Positions 1 to 9,291 of a DNA stretch of 64,000 nucleotides are shown piece by piece (positions within the stretch are counted from its first letter, which is position 1; each line of letters begins with the position of its first letter). Under the pieces are notes generated by a model, which did not search any database, was not told the DNA's origin, and saw only the letters and a program-made list of their open reading frames with translations. The DNA is from Streptomyces griseicoloratus (GTDB lineage Bacteria; Actinomycetota; Actinomycetes; Streptomycetales; Streptomycetaceae). A program made the position numbers and the translations under genes. Location of the stretch: contig NZ_JACVQF010000222.1 of the NCBI RefSeq assembly GCF_014534645.1, positions 62,001 through 126,000 of the forward strand, in the 5' to 3' direction.

Positions 1-27
1 CCCGTCCGGCTGCGGCCGCCGGACGGG
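1..27. terminator. Hairpin terminator at window edge
   Basis: Bases 1-10 and 18-27 form a perfect 10-bp GC-rich stem around a 7-base loop. It lies 22 bases past the stop of the ABC exporter gene that ends at 49, so it is a likely rho-independent terminator for that gene. There is no clear T-run, as is usual in Streptomyces. The stem may extend beyond the window. Confidence 0.6.
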
Positions 28-48
28 GCCCTGCGGCAGAAATCCCCG

Positions 49-1818
49 TCAGGCGACCTGACCGCTGTGCAGGGCCGTGTACGCCCCTCCCCTGCGCAGG
101 AGTTCCTCATGGGTGCCGGTCTCCTCGATCCGGCCGTCCCCCATCACCACGATCCGGTCGGCGCCGCGCACGGTGGACAGCCGGTGCGCCACGACGAACG
201 TGGTGCGTCCCCGCAGCAGCCGGGCGAGCGCCTGCTGGACCAGCGCCTCCGACCGGGTGTCCAGGGCCGACGTGGCCTCGTCCAGGATCAGTACCTTGGG
301 GTCGCGGATCAGGGCGCGGGCGATGGCCAGGCGCTGCCGCTGCCCGCCGGACAGCCGGGCGCCGTGCTCCCCCACGAGGGTGTCGAGGCCCTGGGGCAGC
401 CGGTCGACGAACTCCAGCGCGTTGGCGTCGCGCAGCGCCGCGCGCACCGTCTCCTCGTCGGCGTCGTCCATGCCGTACGCGACGTTCTCCCGGATCGTGC
501 CGTCGAAGAGGATGGACTCCTGCGGCACCACCGAGACGAACCGCCGGTAGGTGCGCAGGTCCAGGGTGTTCATGTCGACGCCGTCGAGCAGCAGCCGGCC
601 CGAGGTGGGGCGCAGGAAGCCGATCACCAGGTTGAGCACGGTGGACTTGCCGGCGCCGGACGCCCCCACCAGCGCGACGGTCTCGCCGGGTTCGACCGCG
701 AGCGTGAAGTCCCGTACGGCCGGCCGTCCGTCGCCGTCGTAGGCGTGGCCGACGTTCTCGAACGTGACGGCCCCGCGCAGCGAGGTCAGCTCGGCCTTGC
801 CCTCGTTGTCCTCCAGTTCGGGCGCCTGGAGCACCTCGCCGACCGAACGGACGGACTCCAGGCCCTTGGTGATGACCGGGGCCAGCCCCGCCAGCGTCGT
901 CGTCGAGTTGGTGAGGGTGGTCAGGAACGCGCTGAGCATGACGACATCGCCCGCGGTGACGCCCCAGACGTCGTAGTACGAGATCAGCGCGGCACCGGCG
1001 AGGACCAGCACACCGACCACGTTGAGCACGACCCAGGCCAGCGAGCCGAACCGGCCGTTGACCAGGTCCAGTCGCAGTCCGGAGGTGAGCAGGCGGTGCA
1101 GCGTGCCGTCCATGCGGCGCAGCGCCTTGCCCTCCAGGCCGTGGGCGCGGGTGACCGGGATGAGCCGGGTCATCTCCGTGACCCGGGAGGAGAGGGTCTC
1201 GACCTCGTGGCGGAAGTGCTCGTTGTGGGTGCGCAGCCGTGCCCTGAGCCGGGCCACGAGAAGGGAGGCGGCGGGCACCACGACGAGGAAGACGGGCAGG
1301 AACTCCGGTGTCCGCACGGCGATGATGACCAGCCCGCCGGTGAGGACGGTCAGCGCGCCGAGCCCGGTCTCCGCGGTCTGCTGGACCATCTGCTCCACGG
1401 TCTCCACGTCCCGGACGACCTTGGCCTGCAGCACGCCGGCGCTGACGCGCGAGTGGTAGCCGATGGAGAGCTGCTGCATGCGCGTGCACAGCGCGGAGCG
1501 CAGAGCGGTGCCCATCCGGCGGACGCTGCCGTACAGGAGGCGGACGTACAGCACGTGCAGCGGGTAGTTGACCACCAGGATGAACATGATGATCCCGGTG
1601 CTGGTCCACAGGTCGCCGATCGGGCCGTGCTGGACGACGGTGTCGATGATGGACGCGGTGATCAGGGGCAGCAGCCACACGGGGCTGTGCTTGACGGTGA
1701 AGACGACGACCGCCCCGGCGAGGCGGCGGCGGTCGGCGCGGAAGAGATAGAAGAGCGTGCGTATCGGGTGCTCACCGCGGTACCGGTGGTCGAGGGGTCT
1801 TTCCAACGACGACGCCAT
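49..1818 (-). CDS. ABC exporter, fused permease and ATPase
   Basis: This 589-residue half-transporter has an N-terminal type-1 exporter membrane domain (about residues 30-320, several hydrophobic segments) followed by an ATPase. Walker A (GASGAGKST) is near residue 385, the signature LSGGQRQR near 488, and Walker B with D-loop (LILDEATSALD) near 510. Such proteins dimerise and export lipids, drugs or peptides; nothing here fixes the substrate. The ATG at 1818 is chosen because AGGAGGA lies about 7 bases upstream; an open frame continues further upstream but has shadow composition. The gene stands alone, ending at the hairpin at 1-27. It is family-level certain, with substrate unknown. Confidence 0.93.
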   Translation of the reverse strand: MASSLERPLDHRYRGEHPIRTLFYLFRADRRRLAGAVVVFTVKHSPVWLLPLITASIIDTVVQHGPIGDLWTSTGIIMFILVVNYPLHVLYVRLLYGSVRRMGTALRSALCTRMQQLSIGYHSRVSAGVLQAKVVRDVETVEQMVQQTAETGLGALTVLTGGLVIIAVRTPEFLPVFLVVVPAASLLVARLRARLRTHNEHFRHEVETLSSRVTEMTRLIPVTRAHGLEGKALRRMDGTLHRLLTSGLRLDLVNGRFGSLAWVVLNVVGVLVLAGAALISYYDVWGVTAGDVVMLSAFLTTLTNSTTTLAGLAPVITKGLESVRSVGEVLQAPELEDNEGKAELTSLRGAVTFENVGHAYDGDGRPAVRDFTLAVEPGETVALVGASGAGKSTVLNLVIGFLRPTSGRLLLDGVDMNTLDLRTYRRFVSVVPQESILFDGTIRENVAYGMDDADEETVRAALRDANALEFVDRLPQGLDTLVGEHGARLSGGQRQRLAIARALIRDPKVLILDEATSALDTRSEALVQQALARLLRGRTTFVVAHRLSTVRGADRIVVMGDGRIEETGTHEELLRRGGAYTALHSGQVA

Positions 1819-1909
1819 CGGCGTGGTCCTCCTGGTCGCCAAGATCTGGGGCAAGCGCTTTCTTACCCCGTCGGCCAGGAGTGCGCCACACCGTCGCGTA
1901 CGCCGGGAG

Positions 1910-1948
1910 GAGACCCGCGCCTTCTCCCCCGCGGAGGGCGCGGGTCTC
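1910..1948. terminator. Hairpin terminator after HEAT-like gene
   Basis: A perfect 12-bp inverted repeat (1910-1921 with 1937-1948, arms GAGACCCGCGCC / GGCGCGGGTCTC) encloses a 15-base loop. It overlaps the stop codon of the minus-strand gene that ends at 1947, so it probably terminates that transcript before the exporter gene. Confidence 0.7.
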
Positions 1949-2492
1949 AGTCCCCGAGGGTGCGGGCGAGTTCGGTGGTGGCCCGGGTGATCTCGGTGTC
2001 GCCCTCGGCCAGCAGGCCCCGCAGGGCGCCCCGCCGGGCGCGCACGGCCTGCCGCGCCGCGCGCTCCCAGGCCACGGGGTTCTCCCGGTGGTTGAGCAGC
2101 TTGGGATAGACGGCGGCCGTGCTCTCCCACTGCCGGGCGTCGGCGATGTTCTTGAGCAGTTGGATGATCTGCGCCCGGCAGTTCACCTGGGGCCGTTGCG
2201 CCAGCTCCCACAGGAAGGGAACCGTCGCGGCGGTCGCCTGCTCGACGACGAAGCCGTACTGACAGATGCGTTTACGCAGATCGCCGAGCGCGGCGGCGGC
2301 GGTCTCCGGGTCGCCCCAGGCGACGTTCTCCAGCAGGCGGGGAATGGCCGCCGCGGAGCCGCTGGAGTCCTGGATCTCGTCCCAGGGCACCCGGTCCAGC
2401 CCGGCGAGGGGGGCCCTGCCGGCCGGTCCGGACGACGGCGTCTGAAAATCGGTGCGCTCGGTGCTCGGGCGTGGGGTCGGAGCGCTGCGCAT
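1947..2492 (-). CDS. HEAT-repeat-like conserved hypothetical protein
   Basis: The 181-residue product is soluble and mostly helical. From about residue 50 it shows repeated alpha-alpha patterns with alternating leucine and alanine (AAIPRLLENVAWGD, then TVPFLWELAQRP, then IIQLLKNIADAR), which resemble HEAT/ARM solenoid repeats. The first 35 residues are proline-rich and probably disordered. There is no signal peptide or membrane span. The ATG at 2492 has a GAAGG sequence about 11 bases upstream. I do not recognise a named family; a protein-binding scaffold role is only inference. A strong hairpin overlaps its stop codon. Confidence 0.75.
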   Translation of the reverse strand: MRSAPTPRPSTERTDFQTPSSGPAGRAPLAGLDRVPWDEIQDSSGSAAAIPRLLENVAWGDPETAAAALGDLRKRICQYGFVVEQATAATVPFLWELAQRPQVNCRAQIIQLLKNIADARQWESTAAVYPKLLNHRENPVAWERAARQAVRARRGALRGLLAEGDTEITRATTELARTLGD

Positions 2493-2833
2493 GGTGTGGG
2501 GCCCTTCCGCGGCAGTCGGGTCAGGTGTGAGGGCTGGTCGGCGTCAGGTGTCCGGGGTGCCGGATGAACCCCTCCCCGCCGCGCGCGGTGCGCAGTGCCC
2601 CCGACGCGGGCTCGCCGAGCGGACGGAGGGTTCGGTGCGCAGGTGATGGCACGGCATCTCCCTGATGCGACGTCAGCAGAGGGCGCACAACCGGGGGTTG
2701 ACGCCACGGCTATTATCCACGCAGACAGCGCTCGCGTGCAATTGCACGAGAAATTGCGCGGAAAAAATCGGCCGGGAGCTCGTGAGGGGCCGGTGAGATG
2801 CGGCCCGCTCCCCCGAACGGCAAGGAGACCGCG
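2493..2833. other. Intergenic region with AT-rich promoter zone
   Basis: This is a 341-base stretch between divergent genes. The half next to the HEAT-like gene is featureless and GC-rich. From about 2700 to 2775 it becomes unusually AT-rich, with a TATTAT element at about 2711, a palindrome at 2735-2748 and an A-run at about 2761. It is probably the control region of the DUF397/XRE pair. I see no gene in it. Confidence 0.6.
2735..2748. promoter_or_regulatory. Palindromic operator candidate upstream of DUF397 gene
   Basis: CGTGCAATTGCACG is a perfect 14-bp palindrome, and a related half site (AAATTGCGCG) follows at 2751-2760. It sits about 90 bases before the DUF397 start in an AT-rich patch. 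The neighbouring XRE-type regulator is a plausible binder (inference from adjacency). Confidence 0.45.
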
Positions 2834-3055
2834 GTGCCACGGAACGGAGTGCAGGCCAGCTCGCTGGACGCCTGCTGGATGAAGAGCCGGCACAGCAATG
2901 CCGAGGGCAACTGCGTCGAGGTCGCCCTCGTGGACGGAGGCATCGCGATGCGCAACTCCCGCGACCCGGACGGCCCGGCGCTCGTCTACACCTCGGCGGA
3001 GCTGGCTGCCTTCCTGGCCGGGGCGAAGGAAGGCGAGTTCGACCACTTGCTGTGA
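2834..3055 (+). CDS. DUF397 domain protein, small WhiJ-associated
   Basis: This 73-residue protein has the DUF397 pattern: a W-x-K-S-x-x-S segment near the N-terminus (ACWMKSRHSN), a central CVEVA strand and a C-terminal helix after a proline (DPDGPALVYTSAEL). In actinomycetes these small proteins are encoded beside XRE/DUF5753 regulators of the WhiJ type and are thought to modulate them; here such a gene follows 137 bases downstream on the same strand. The GTG at 2834 is preferred because AAGGAG ends 6 bases upstream; an ATG at 2798 would add 12 residues and has a poorer ribosome site. Confidence 0.88.
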   Translation: MPRNGVQASSLDACWMKSRHSNAEGNCVEVALVDGGIAMRNSRDPDGPALVYTSAELAAFLAGAKEGEFDHLL

Positions 3056-3192
3056 GACGCCCGGGAGAGTCGCCGACGGGGCAGCGGCGGCGAAACGGAG
3101 CCCAACTAGCCGAATTCCACCGGCGGATGCGCGGGCGACCGACGGGATGAGATAGTGTGCTTCTCAAGTCTGCCGGTCTGCTGGGAGCCAGG

Positions 3193-4113
3193 ATGTCCGC
3201 CTCGTCGCATCGCATCTCCCGTCTCGAACCGTATCTCGACCGGCCCGAGCCGGCGCCGACCCTGCTGAAGATGCTCGTCGGCGTCCAGCTGGCGGGCTTC
3301 CGCGACGACGCCGGTCTGTCCCAGGAGCAGGCGGCGCGCGAGCTGGGGTTCAGCCCGGCGAAGCTCTCGCGCATCGAGTCGGGCAAGGGCCGCAGGCCGC
3401 CGACGGAGAACGACGTCCGCGCACTGCTGGAGCTGTACGGCACCGACGCCTACGAGGCGTCGGTGCTGCTCAAGCTGTTGCGGCGGGCCGGCGAGCCGGG
3501 CTGGTGGCAGCGTTACGACAAGCGGCTCATGCCCGAGTGGTTCGACCGGCTGGTGGGCCTCCAGGAGGCCGCCGCGACCATCCGCACCTTCGAGATCCAG
3601 TACGTTCCCGGCCTGCTCCAGACGGCGGCCTACACCCGGGCCGTGGTCGAGCGGGGCCTGCCGAACGCGCCCGCCGCCGAGGTGCAGCGCCGGGTCGAGC
3701 TGCGCATGCGCCGCGCCGAGCTGCTCCTGCGCACCGACGCGCCGCAGCTTTGGGCGATCATCGACGAGTCGGTGCTGCTGCGGGTGCTGGGCAGCTCCGA
3801 GGTCATGCGTGAGCAGCTCACGCACCTCGTCGAGATGGCCGAACGCCCCAATGTGACCCTGCAGATCGTGCCGCTGAACGTGACGAACGCTTCGGCGCCC
3901 GCCATCCCGGTCACCTACCTCCGCTTCGGCGGCATCGATCTGCCCGACGTGGTCTACCTGGAGCACATCAAGAGCGCCAACTTCCTGGAGGACCGCGACG
4001 AGACCGAGGAGTACCGGTTCGCGCTGGACCGGCTCGCCGACGAGGCGCTGACGCCCCGCGATTCCCTGGAGATGCTGCGGTCGACGATGGCCGGGCGCTA
4101 CCCCGTGCGGTAG
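3193..4113 (+). CDS. XRE/DUF5753 transcriptional regulator (WhiJ-like)
   Basis: The N-terminal helix-turn-helix of the Cro/C1 type spans about residues 25-85 (DAGLSQEQAARELGFSPAKL, then SRIESGKGRR). The rest is the DUF5753 effector domain, recognised by FEIQYVPGLLQTAAYTRAV and the C-terminal VVYLEHIKSA. Proteins of this build control development and antibiotic genes in Streptomyces, usually with a DUF397 partner, which is the gene just upstream. The ATG at 3193 has GGGAG 5 bases upstream. An upstream GTG at 3157 is less likely because a TAGTGT element (about 3152-3157) could be the -10 box. The product is 306 residues with this start. Confidence 0.9.
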   Translation: MSASSHRISRLEPYLDRPEPAPTLLKMLVGVQLAGFRDDAGLSQEQAARELGFSPAKLSRIESGKGRRPPTENDVRALLELYGTDAYEASVLLKLLRRAGEPGWWQRYDKRLMPEWFDRLVGLQEAAATIRTFEIQYVPGLLQTAAYTRAVVERGLPNAPAAEVQRRVELRMRRAELLLRTDAPQLWAIIDESVLLRVLGSSEVMREQLTHLVEMAERPNVTLQIVPLNVTNASAPAIPVTYLRFGGIDLPDVVYLEHIKSANFLEDRDETEEYRFALDRLADEALTPRDSLEMLRSTMAGRYPVR

Positions 4114-4176
4114 TACGGCCCCACACGGGACCGCACGGGCGGTCTGCGCCGTCGCGCGCGGCCCCGGACCCCGGTG

Positions 4177-4995
4177 CTAGCGGAGGCGGCCGACGCCGCC
4201 GAACTCGATCCACTCCTGCGTGAGCTGGCGCGGAGCCACCTCGTTGTCCGGCCGCCAGGTGGACACCTCCACCAGTCCCGGTTCGAGTATCTCCATGCCC
4301 TCGAACCACTCCGCGACGTCCTTCTCCTCGCGGACCCGGCCCCAGTGCCCCTGCGTCGCCTGGTCCATGAACTCCGTGACGGACCGGCGGACCTCCGGGT
4401 CGTCGCTGACGAGCTGGCACATCACCGCGTAGCTGCCGGGCACGAGATGCTCGCTCACCCGGCGGACGACGGCCGTCGGGCCGTCGGTGTCGCTGTCCGG
4501 TATGCAGTGGAAGACCGAGTTGAACAGCACGGCCACCGGCTGCGAGAAATCGATCAGCCGCCGGGTGTCCGGGTGGGAGAAGATCTCGTCGGTGGAGCGC
4601 ATGTCGGCGTGTATGACGGCGGTGCGGTCGTTCTGGTCCAGCAGCGCCCGGCCGTGGACGAGGACCATCGGGTCGTTGTCGACGTAGACCACGCGCGACT
4701 CGGGGTCGATGCGCTGGGCCACCTGGTGGACGTTGTCCTGCGTCGGCAGACCTGACCCGTGGTCGAGGAACTGGCGGATGCCGTAATCCTCCGCGAGGGT
4801 CTTCACCACCCGCTGCAGGAAGCGCCGGTTGTTCAGGGCGAGCCGGCGCGTGCTGGGCACGACCTTGTCGAGTTCCTCGACCGCGGCGCGGTCGGCCGCG
4901 TAGTTGTCCTTGCCGCCCAGGTAGTAGTCGTACATACGCGCGGCCGTGGGCACGTTGGCGTCGATCTCCGTGGACAGCTGCTTGTCGCCTTGCAT
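4177..4995 (-). CDS. SAM-dependent methyltransferase, DUF574 family
   Basis: This 272-residue protein matches the actinomycete DUF574 (Methyltransf_19) family. It has the N-terminal ARMYDYYLGGKDNY segment, a motif-I-like FLDHGSGLPT, an acidic strand end at VVYVDNDPMVLVH, a motif IV-like HADMRS, and LFNSVFHCIPD. The family has a Rossmann methyltransferase fold; substrates are generally unknown. The ATG at 4995 follows GGGGGAAC. A TAGGAT -10 element lies further upstream. It is convergent with the XRE regulator, 63 bases apart. The gene is often multicopy in Streptomyces and linked to DUF397/XRE genes, which agrees with its place here. Confidence 0.9.
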   Translation of the reverse strand: MQGDKQLSTEIDANVPTAARMYDYYLGGKDNYAADRAAVEELDKVVPSTRRLALNNRRFLQRVVKTLAEDYGIRQFLDHGSGLPTQDNVHQVAQRIDPESRVVYVDNDPMVLVHGRALLDQNDRTAVIHADMRSTDEIFSHPDTRRLIDFSQPVAVLFNSVFHCIPDSDTDGPTAVVRRVSEHLVPGSYAVMCQLVSDDPEVRRSVTEFMDQATQGHWGRVREEKDVAEWFEGMEILEPGLVEVSTWRPDNEVAPRQLTQEWIEFGGVGRLR

Positions 4996-5046
4996 CGTTC
5001 CCCCAGCTCCGTACCGCGCCAACTGCACCGGCCTGACAGAGAGTAC

Positions 5047-5052
5047 ATCCTA
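5047..5052 (-). promoter_or_regulatory. Likely -10 box of methyltransferase gene
   Basis: On the minus strand this reads TAGGAT, the HrdB consensus -10 element, about 50 bases upstream of the ATG at 4995. The -35 region is weak (TGGTTT at a spacing of about 18). Confidence 0.5.
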
Positions 5053-5147
5053 GGGAGCTCGCGTTCGCCGAAACCAGGGCACGAGCGGAATCCGCACAAC
5101 ATGCCCCCGGATCAGGCAGGTTGGGCACGCCTCCGGTGACCGGCGCC

Positions 5148-5180
5148 CTCCCGGTCCGCGCTCCTGCCGCGGACCGGGAG
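5148..5180. terminator. Terminator of the liv-type operon
   Basis: A perfect 13-bp stem (5148-5160 with 5168-5180, arms CTCCCGGTCCGCG / CGCGGACCGGGAG) has a 7-base loop. It begins 12 bases after the stop of the substrate-binding protein gene, the last gene of the operon. Confidence 0.75.
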
Positions 5181-5192
5181 ACGTGCGCCGCG

Positions 5193-6470
5193 TCAGCCGC
5201 GCGAGGCCAGGTACTCGTCGATCCCGGGCGCCCGGTGGGCCTCCTCCACGTTCACCACGCCGCCGACCGCCTTGCGGTCCGGCTTCAGCACGTATGTGGA
5301 CCGGCTCGCGGGCATGGTGACGTCGGTGAAGTCCTGCGGGGTGCCGAGGCCGGTGTCGGCGTTCTTCTGGGAGCGGTGCGCCTTGACCACGTCCTCCCGG
5401 GCGAGGCTGCCGTCCTCGCAGGCCTTCTTCAGGTCGGCGCCCATCAGCTGGGCGGCGTTGTACCCGGACAGGACACCGGAGTCGACGGGTGAGCCGGGGT
5501 ACTTCTTGCCGTAGGAGGCGACCATCTTCTTCACGCCCGGCAGGTCGGAGCTGACGGCCGGTGCGGCGCTGACCACGTGCACCATGGCCTCCAGGGCCGC
5601 CGCGGCCGGCGTCTTCATCAGCTGCGGGGCGTACCCGGGGGCGCTGCTGACGATCGGTACGCGCAGGCCCCGGGAGGCGGCCACGCCCGCGAGGGAGGCG
5701 GTCTGGGCGGGGCCCGCGCTGATCAGGACCGCCTTGACGCCGGCCTTGCGCAGCGCCGAGACCTGCGCGGACAGGTCGGTGTCCGTGGCCTTGATCTTCT
5801 GGCCGACGACCTTCAGCCCGGCCTTCTGCGCCGCCCACTGCGAGCCCTCCAGCGCGTTGGCGCCGTAGTCGCCCTCGAAGTACACGTGGCCGATGGTGTC
5901 TCCCTCGGCGACCTTCTTGGTGCGGGTCAGGAAGTCGACGGCGGCGATCATGTCGAGGTCGTAGGTGGTGCCGAGGACCTGGACGGCGTCCTTGCCGAGC
6001 AGGGAGGCCGCCCAGGCCTGCGGGAAGGTCAGGACCTTGTCGCGCTGGATGTCGTCGAGCAGGGCCGCGACCACCGGCGAGCCGATGACCTGGGGCAGCG
6101 CCACGACGTCCGGGGAGATGTCGGCGTACGCGGTGACCGCCTTCTGCACGTCGTAGCCGTGGTCCTTGACGACGATCTCGACCTTGCGTCCGCAGATGCC
6201 GCCCGCGGCGTTGGTCTCGTCGGCCCACATCTGCTGGGCCTGCACGATGCTCTTGCCGAGCGTGGCGTAGGGGCCGGTCAGGTCGGTCAGCGCGCCCAGC
6301 TTGATGGCCTTGTCGGTGACTCCGGGGCCGGCCTTGACGCCGTCGGCGCCGTCGCCTGCGCCGTTGTCGTCCGCCTTGGAGCTGCAGCCGGTGCCCGCGA
6401 GCAGCACGGCGGCCAGTGCCGCGGCCAGTGCGGTCCGGGTGGTGCGGGGCCTGGGGTGCGTGACGTTCAC
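5193..6470 (-). CDS. Branched-chain amino-acid-type ABC substrate-binding lipoprotein
   Basis: This is the extracytoplasmic receptor of the LivFGHM-type system. The 425-residue product starts with a lipoprotein signal (ALAAALAAVLLAGTGCSS, lipobox Cys near residue 27), then a Gly/Asp-rich linker and a periplasmic-binding type 1 fold beginning IKLGALTDLTGPYATLG. The ligand could be an amino acid, aromatic acid or other small metabolite; the sequence alone does not tell. The GTG at 6470 has AAGGAG 8 bases upstream and overlaps the stop of the permease gene (GTGA), so it is translationally coupled. It is the last gene of the operon, before the hairpin at 5148-5180. Confidence 0.92.
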   Translation of the reverse strand: MNVTHPRPRTTRTALAAALAAVLLAGTGCSSKADDNGAGDGADGVKAGPGVTDKAIKLGALTDLTGPYATLGKSIVQAQQMWADETNAAGGICGRKVEIVVKDHGYDVQKAVTAYADISPDVVALPQVIGSPVVAALLDDIQRDKVLTFPQAWAASLLGKDAVQVLGTTYDLDMIAAVDFLTRTKKVAEGDTIGHVYFEGDYGANALEGSQWAAQKAGLKVVGQKIKATDTDLSAQVSALRKAGVKAVLISAGPAQTASLAGVAASRGLRVPIVSSAPGYAPQLMKTPAAAALEAMVHVVSAAPAVSSDLPGVKKMVASYGKKYPGSPVDSGVLSGYNAAQLMGADLKKACEDGSLAREDVVKAHRSQKNADTGLGTPQDFTDVTMPASRSTYVLKPDRKAVGGVVNVEEAHRAPGIDEYLASRG

Positions 6471-7609
6471 GGGGTGTGCTCCTTGGCTCGTGCGGTGGTG
6501 GTGGCGGGGGTCCTGGGCGAGGGCCCGGCGTCGGACGGGGCGGTGACGGGTCGCCGGCGGCGCAGACGCGCACGGGTCCGGCGGGCCAGCCCGTGCAGGC
6601 CGTCGGGCGCGTACAGCAGGATCACGACGATCGCCGCGCCGTAGAGGTAGCGGGCGGCCTCGGTCGGGCCGATCGAGCCGTCGCCGGAGCCGGGGGTGGC
6701 GACCAGCGGCAACTGGTCGGCGTAGCGGGTCATCAGCAGCGGCAGCGCGGTGATGAAGACGGCTCCCGCGGTGGCCCCGGCCACGGAGCCGAGCCCTCCG
6801 ATGACGATCATGGCGAGGTAGTCGACGGAGAGGGCGAGGGAGAAGTAGTCGGGCACGACGCGGCGGAAGGAGAGCGCCAGCAGGACGCCGGCGAGGCCTG
6901 CGTACATCGAGGAGACGACGAACGCCGCCGAGCGGTACCTGGCCACCTGCACGCCCATCACGGACGCGGCGGTCTCGCTGTCGCGCAGCGCGACGAGGGC
7001 GCGGCCGGGGCGTCCGCGCAGCAGTCCGCGCGCGGTGAACCAGGTCAGGGCGAACAGGGCGAGGCCCAGGTACCACAGTCGTTCCTCCGCGCCGAACGGC
7101 ACGCCCAGGACGGTGAGTTCGGGGTCGGTCTCCGTGAAGGAGAAGCCGCCGAGTTCCAGCGGCGGCACCGAGCGTCCGTTGAAACCGCCGGTGACGGAGT
7201 CCGCGGTGAGCAGGACGTGGTGGCCGAGGAAGACCAGGGCGAGGGTGGCCACGCCGAGGTAGACGCCCTTGACCCGGCCGGCGACGGGGCTGAACAGTCC
7301 GCCCGCCGCGCCGGCGAGCAGCACCGCGAGGACGGCCGCGAGGGCGGGCGGCAGCCCGGGTCCGGGCTCGCCCGCGAGCCACACGTAGCCGTAGGCGCCG
7401 ACGGCGAGGAAGAAGGCGTGGCCGAGGGAGAGCTGTCCCGCGGTTCCGCTGAGCAGGCCGATCCCGACGGCGCCGATGGCCGCTGCCATGGAGAACAGGC
7501 CGATGCGCAGCCAGAAGGCGTCGAGGTAGAAGGGCAGGGCGCACAGGAGGACCGCGAGCAGGAGGGACCCGCCCCGCCTGCGGAGGACGGACGTGAGGAC
7601 GTCAGACAC
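6467..7609 (-). CDS. livM: Branched-chain-type ABC permease, LivM-like
   Basis: This 380-residue integral membrane protein has around ten hydrophobic segments and the LivM hallmark GQLSLGHAFFLAVGAYGY, followed by the conserved region VIGGLGSVAGATAGAVFI. The Arg-rich C-terminal tail is unusual for the family but common in actinomycetes. It forms the translocation pore with the LivH-like partner, whose stop codon lies 8 bases inside this GTG-started gene. The end overlaps the receptor gene start by 4 bases. Confidence 0.92.
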   Translation of the reverse strand: MSDVLTSVLRRRGGSLLLAVLLCALPFYLDAFWLRIGLFSMAAAIGAVGIGLLSGTAGQLSLGHAFFLAVGAYGYVWLAGEPGPGLPPALAAVLAVLLAGAAGGLFSPVAGRVKGVYLGVATLALVFLGHHVLLTADSVTGGFNGRSVPPLELGGFSFTETDPELTVLGVPFGAEERLWYLGLALFALTWFTARGLLRGRPGRALVALRDSETAASVMGVQVARYRSAAFVVSSMYAGLAGVLLALSFRRVVPDYFSLALSVDYLAMIVIGGLGSVAGATAGAVFITALPLLMTRYADQLPLVATPGSGDGSIGPTEAARYLYGAAIVVILLYAPDGLHGLARRTRARLRRRRPVTAPSDAGPSPRTPATTTARAKEHTP

Positions 7610-8498
7610 GGGCCGCTCCCCTCGCCGCGAACAGCCCGGTGGGGCGCACCAGGAGGACCAGGACCATCACGGCGTACGGTGCGACGTCGCCGAAGCCCTC
7701 GCCGAGGACGTGCAGGTCGGACTGGTAGCCGGCGACGAGGGCCTCGGTGAGACCGATCAGCATGCTGCCGACCAGCGCGCCGACCGGGGAGGCCATGCCG
7801 CCGAGGATCGCGGCCGGGAACGCCTTCAGCGCGATCTGCCCGGTGGTGCGCTCCAGACCGGGTGCCGGGAACGCGACGAGGAAGACCGCGGCCAGCGCGG
7901 CGAGGCCGCCCGCCAGGCACCAGGCGATCGCACGTACCCGGGTCAGGCGTACCCCCATGAGGGCGGCGGCCTCGGCGTCCTCGGCGGCGGCCCTGAGGGA
8001 CAGGCCCCAGGGCGTGAACCGGAAGAGGGCGAACGCCCCCGCGATGGCCACCGCCGACACCACGATGGCGGCGATGCGGCTGTCGGCGACCGTGACGGGA
8101 CCCAGGTCGGTCACCGAGTCGCCCCAGGGGTCGCCCAGGGTCAGCAGGTCGCCACCGATGCGGCGGGCCAGGTCGGTCACCAGGATGATGTCGATGCCGA
8201 TGGTGACGATGGTCTGCACGTGCGCGGCGTGGGAGTCGGTGCCGACGCGCTGGAGCACGAGCCGGTCCAGTGCGCCGGCCACGAGCGCCGTCACGACGAC
8301 CGCCAGGGCCAGGGCTCCGGCGAAGCCGAGGTCGTCGTGGAGGACGGCGACGAGGTAGCCGCCGAGCAGCAGCAGGGAGCCGTGAGCGAAGCTGAGGACC
8401 CCGGACGCCTTGAAGATGGTGACGAAGCCGAGGGCGATCAGGGCGTAGACGGAGCCGAGCGCGACGCCGTTGAGGAGGTTGTCGAGGAGGCCGGTCAT
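7602..8498 (-). CDS. livH: Branched-chain-type ABC permease, LivH-like
   Basis: The 298-residue membrane protein opens with the typical LLNGVALGSVYALIALGFVTIFKASGVLSFAHGSL stretch of LivH permeases and carries the later motif AFPAAILGGMASPVGALVGS. Eight or so membrane helices are evident. It overlaps both neighbours: its ATG at 8498 shares ATGA with the stop of the LivG gene, and its end lies within the LivM start. It works as a heterodimer with the LivM-like permease. Confidence 0.93.
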   Translation of the reverse strand: MTGLLDNLLNGVALGSVYALIALGFVTIFKASGVLSFAHGSLLLLGGYLVAVLHDDLGFAGALALAVVVTALVAGALDRLVLQRVGTDSHAAHVQTIVTIGIDIILVTDLARRIGGDLLTLGDPWGDSVTDLGPVTVADSRIAAIVVSAVAIAGAFALFRFTPWGLSLRAAAEDAEAAALMGVRLTRVRAIAWCLAGGLAALAAVFLVAFPAPGLERTTGQIALKAFPAAILGGMASPVGALVGSMLIGLTEALVAGYQSDLHVLGEGFGDVAPYAVMVLVLLVRPTGLFAARGAARV

Positions 8499-9291
8499 GC
8501 CGCGTCCTCCCCCGTGGTGCCGGTGCCCAGGTAGGCGCGCAGCACCTCGGGGTCGCGGCGGACCTCGTCGGGGGTGCCGTGGGCGATCGCCCTGCCGAAG
8601 TCGAGGACGGTGACCTCGTCGGCGAGGCGCATCACCAGTCCCATGTCGTGCTCCACCAGGACGACGGACAGGCCGAGTTCGGCGCGGACGTCGCGGACGA
8701 CCTCGGCGGTGCGGGCGCGTTCGCCGGCGTTCATGCCGGCCACGGGTTCGTCGAGCAGCAGCACACGGGGCTCCAGGCAGAGGGCGCGGGCGAGTTCGAC
8801 CCGCTTGCGGTCGCCGTAGGAGAGCAGGGCGACGGGTGTCTCGAAGTGCTCGCCGAGACCGGTGAGTTCGGCGATCTCGCGGGCCCTGGCGAGGTGCTCG
8901 CGCTGTTCGCGCGCCGCCCGCGGCAGGCGCAGGGCGCTGGCGGCGAACCCGGCGCGGGACAGGACGTGGCGGCCCAGCATCAGGTTGTCGGCGACCGTTC
9001 CCTGGGTGGTGACGATGTTCTGGAAGGTGCGGGCCACCCCGAGGGCGGCGATGCGGTGCGGGGCGAGCCGGGTCAGCTCGGCGTCGCCGAGCCGTACGGA
9101 GCCCTGGGCGGGCCGGTACAGGCCGGACAGGACGTTGAAGCAGGTGGACTTGCCCGCGCCGTTGGGTCCGATGACGGCGTGCACGGTGCCCGGGGCAACG
9201 GTGAAGGAGACGTCGTCGAGGGCCGTGAGGCCGGCGAAGCGCACGGTCACGTCCCGGACGTCGAGCGCGGGAGGTGCGGCGGTACGGGTGG

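Noticed and set aside
1851-1862. GCAAGCGCTTTC resembles a LacI-type operator before the ABC exporter gene
   Set aside because: Only the central 8 bp are symmetric and no promoter is defined, so chance is likely.
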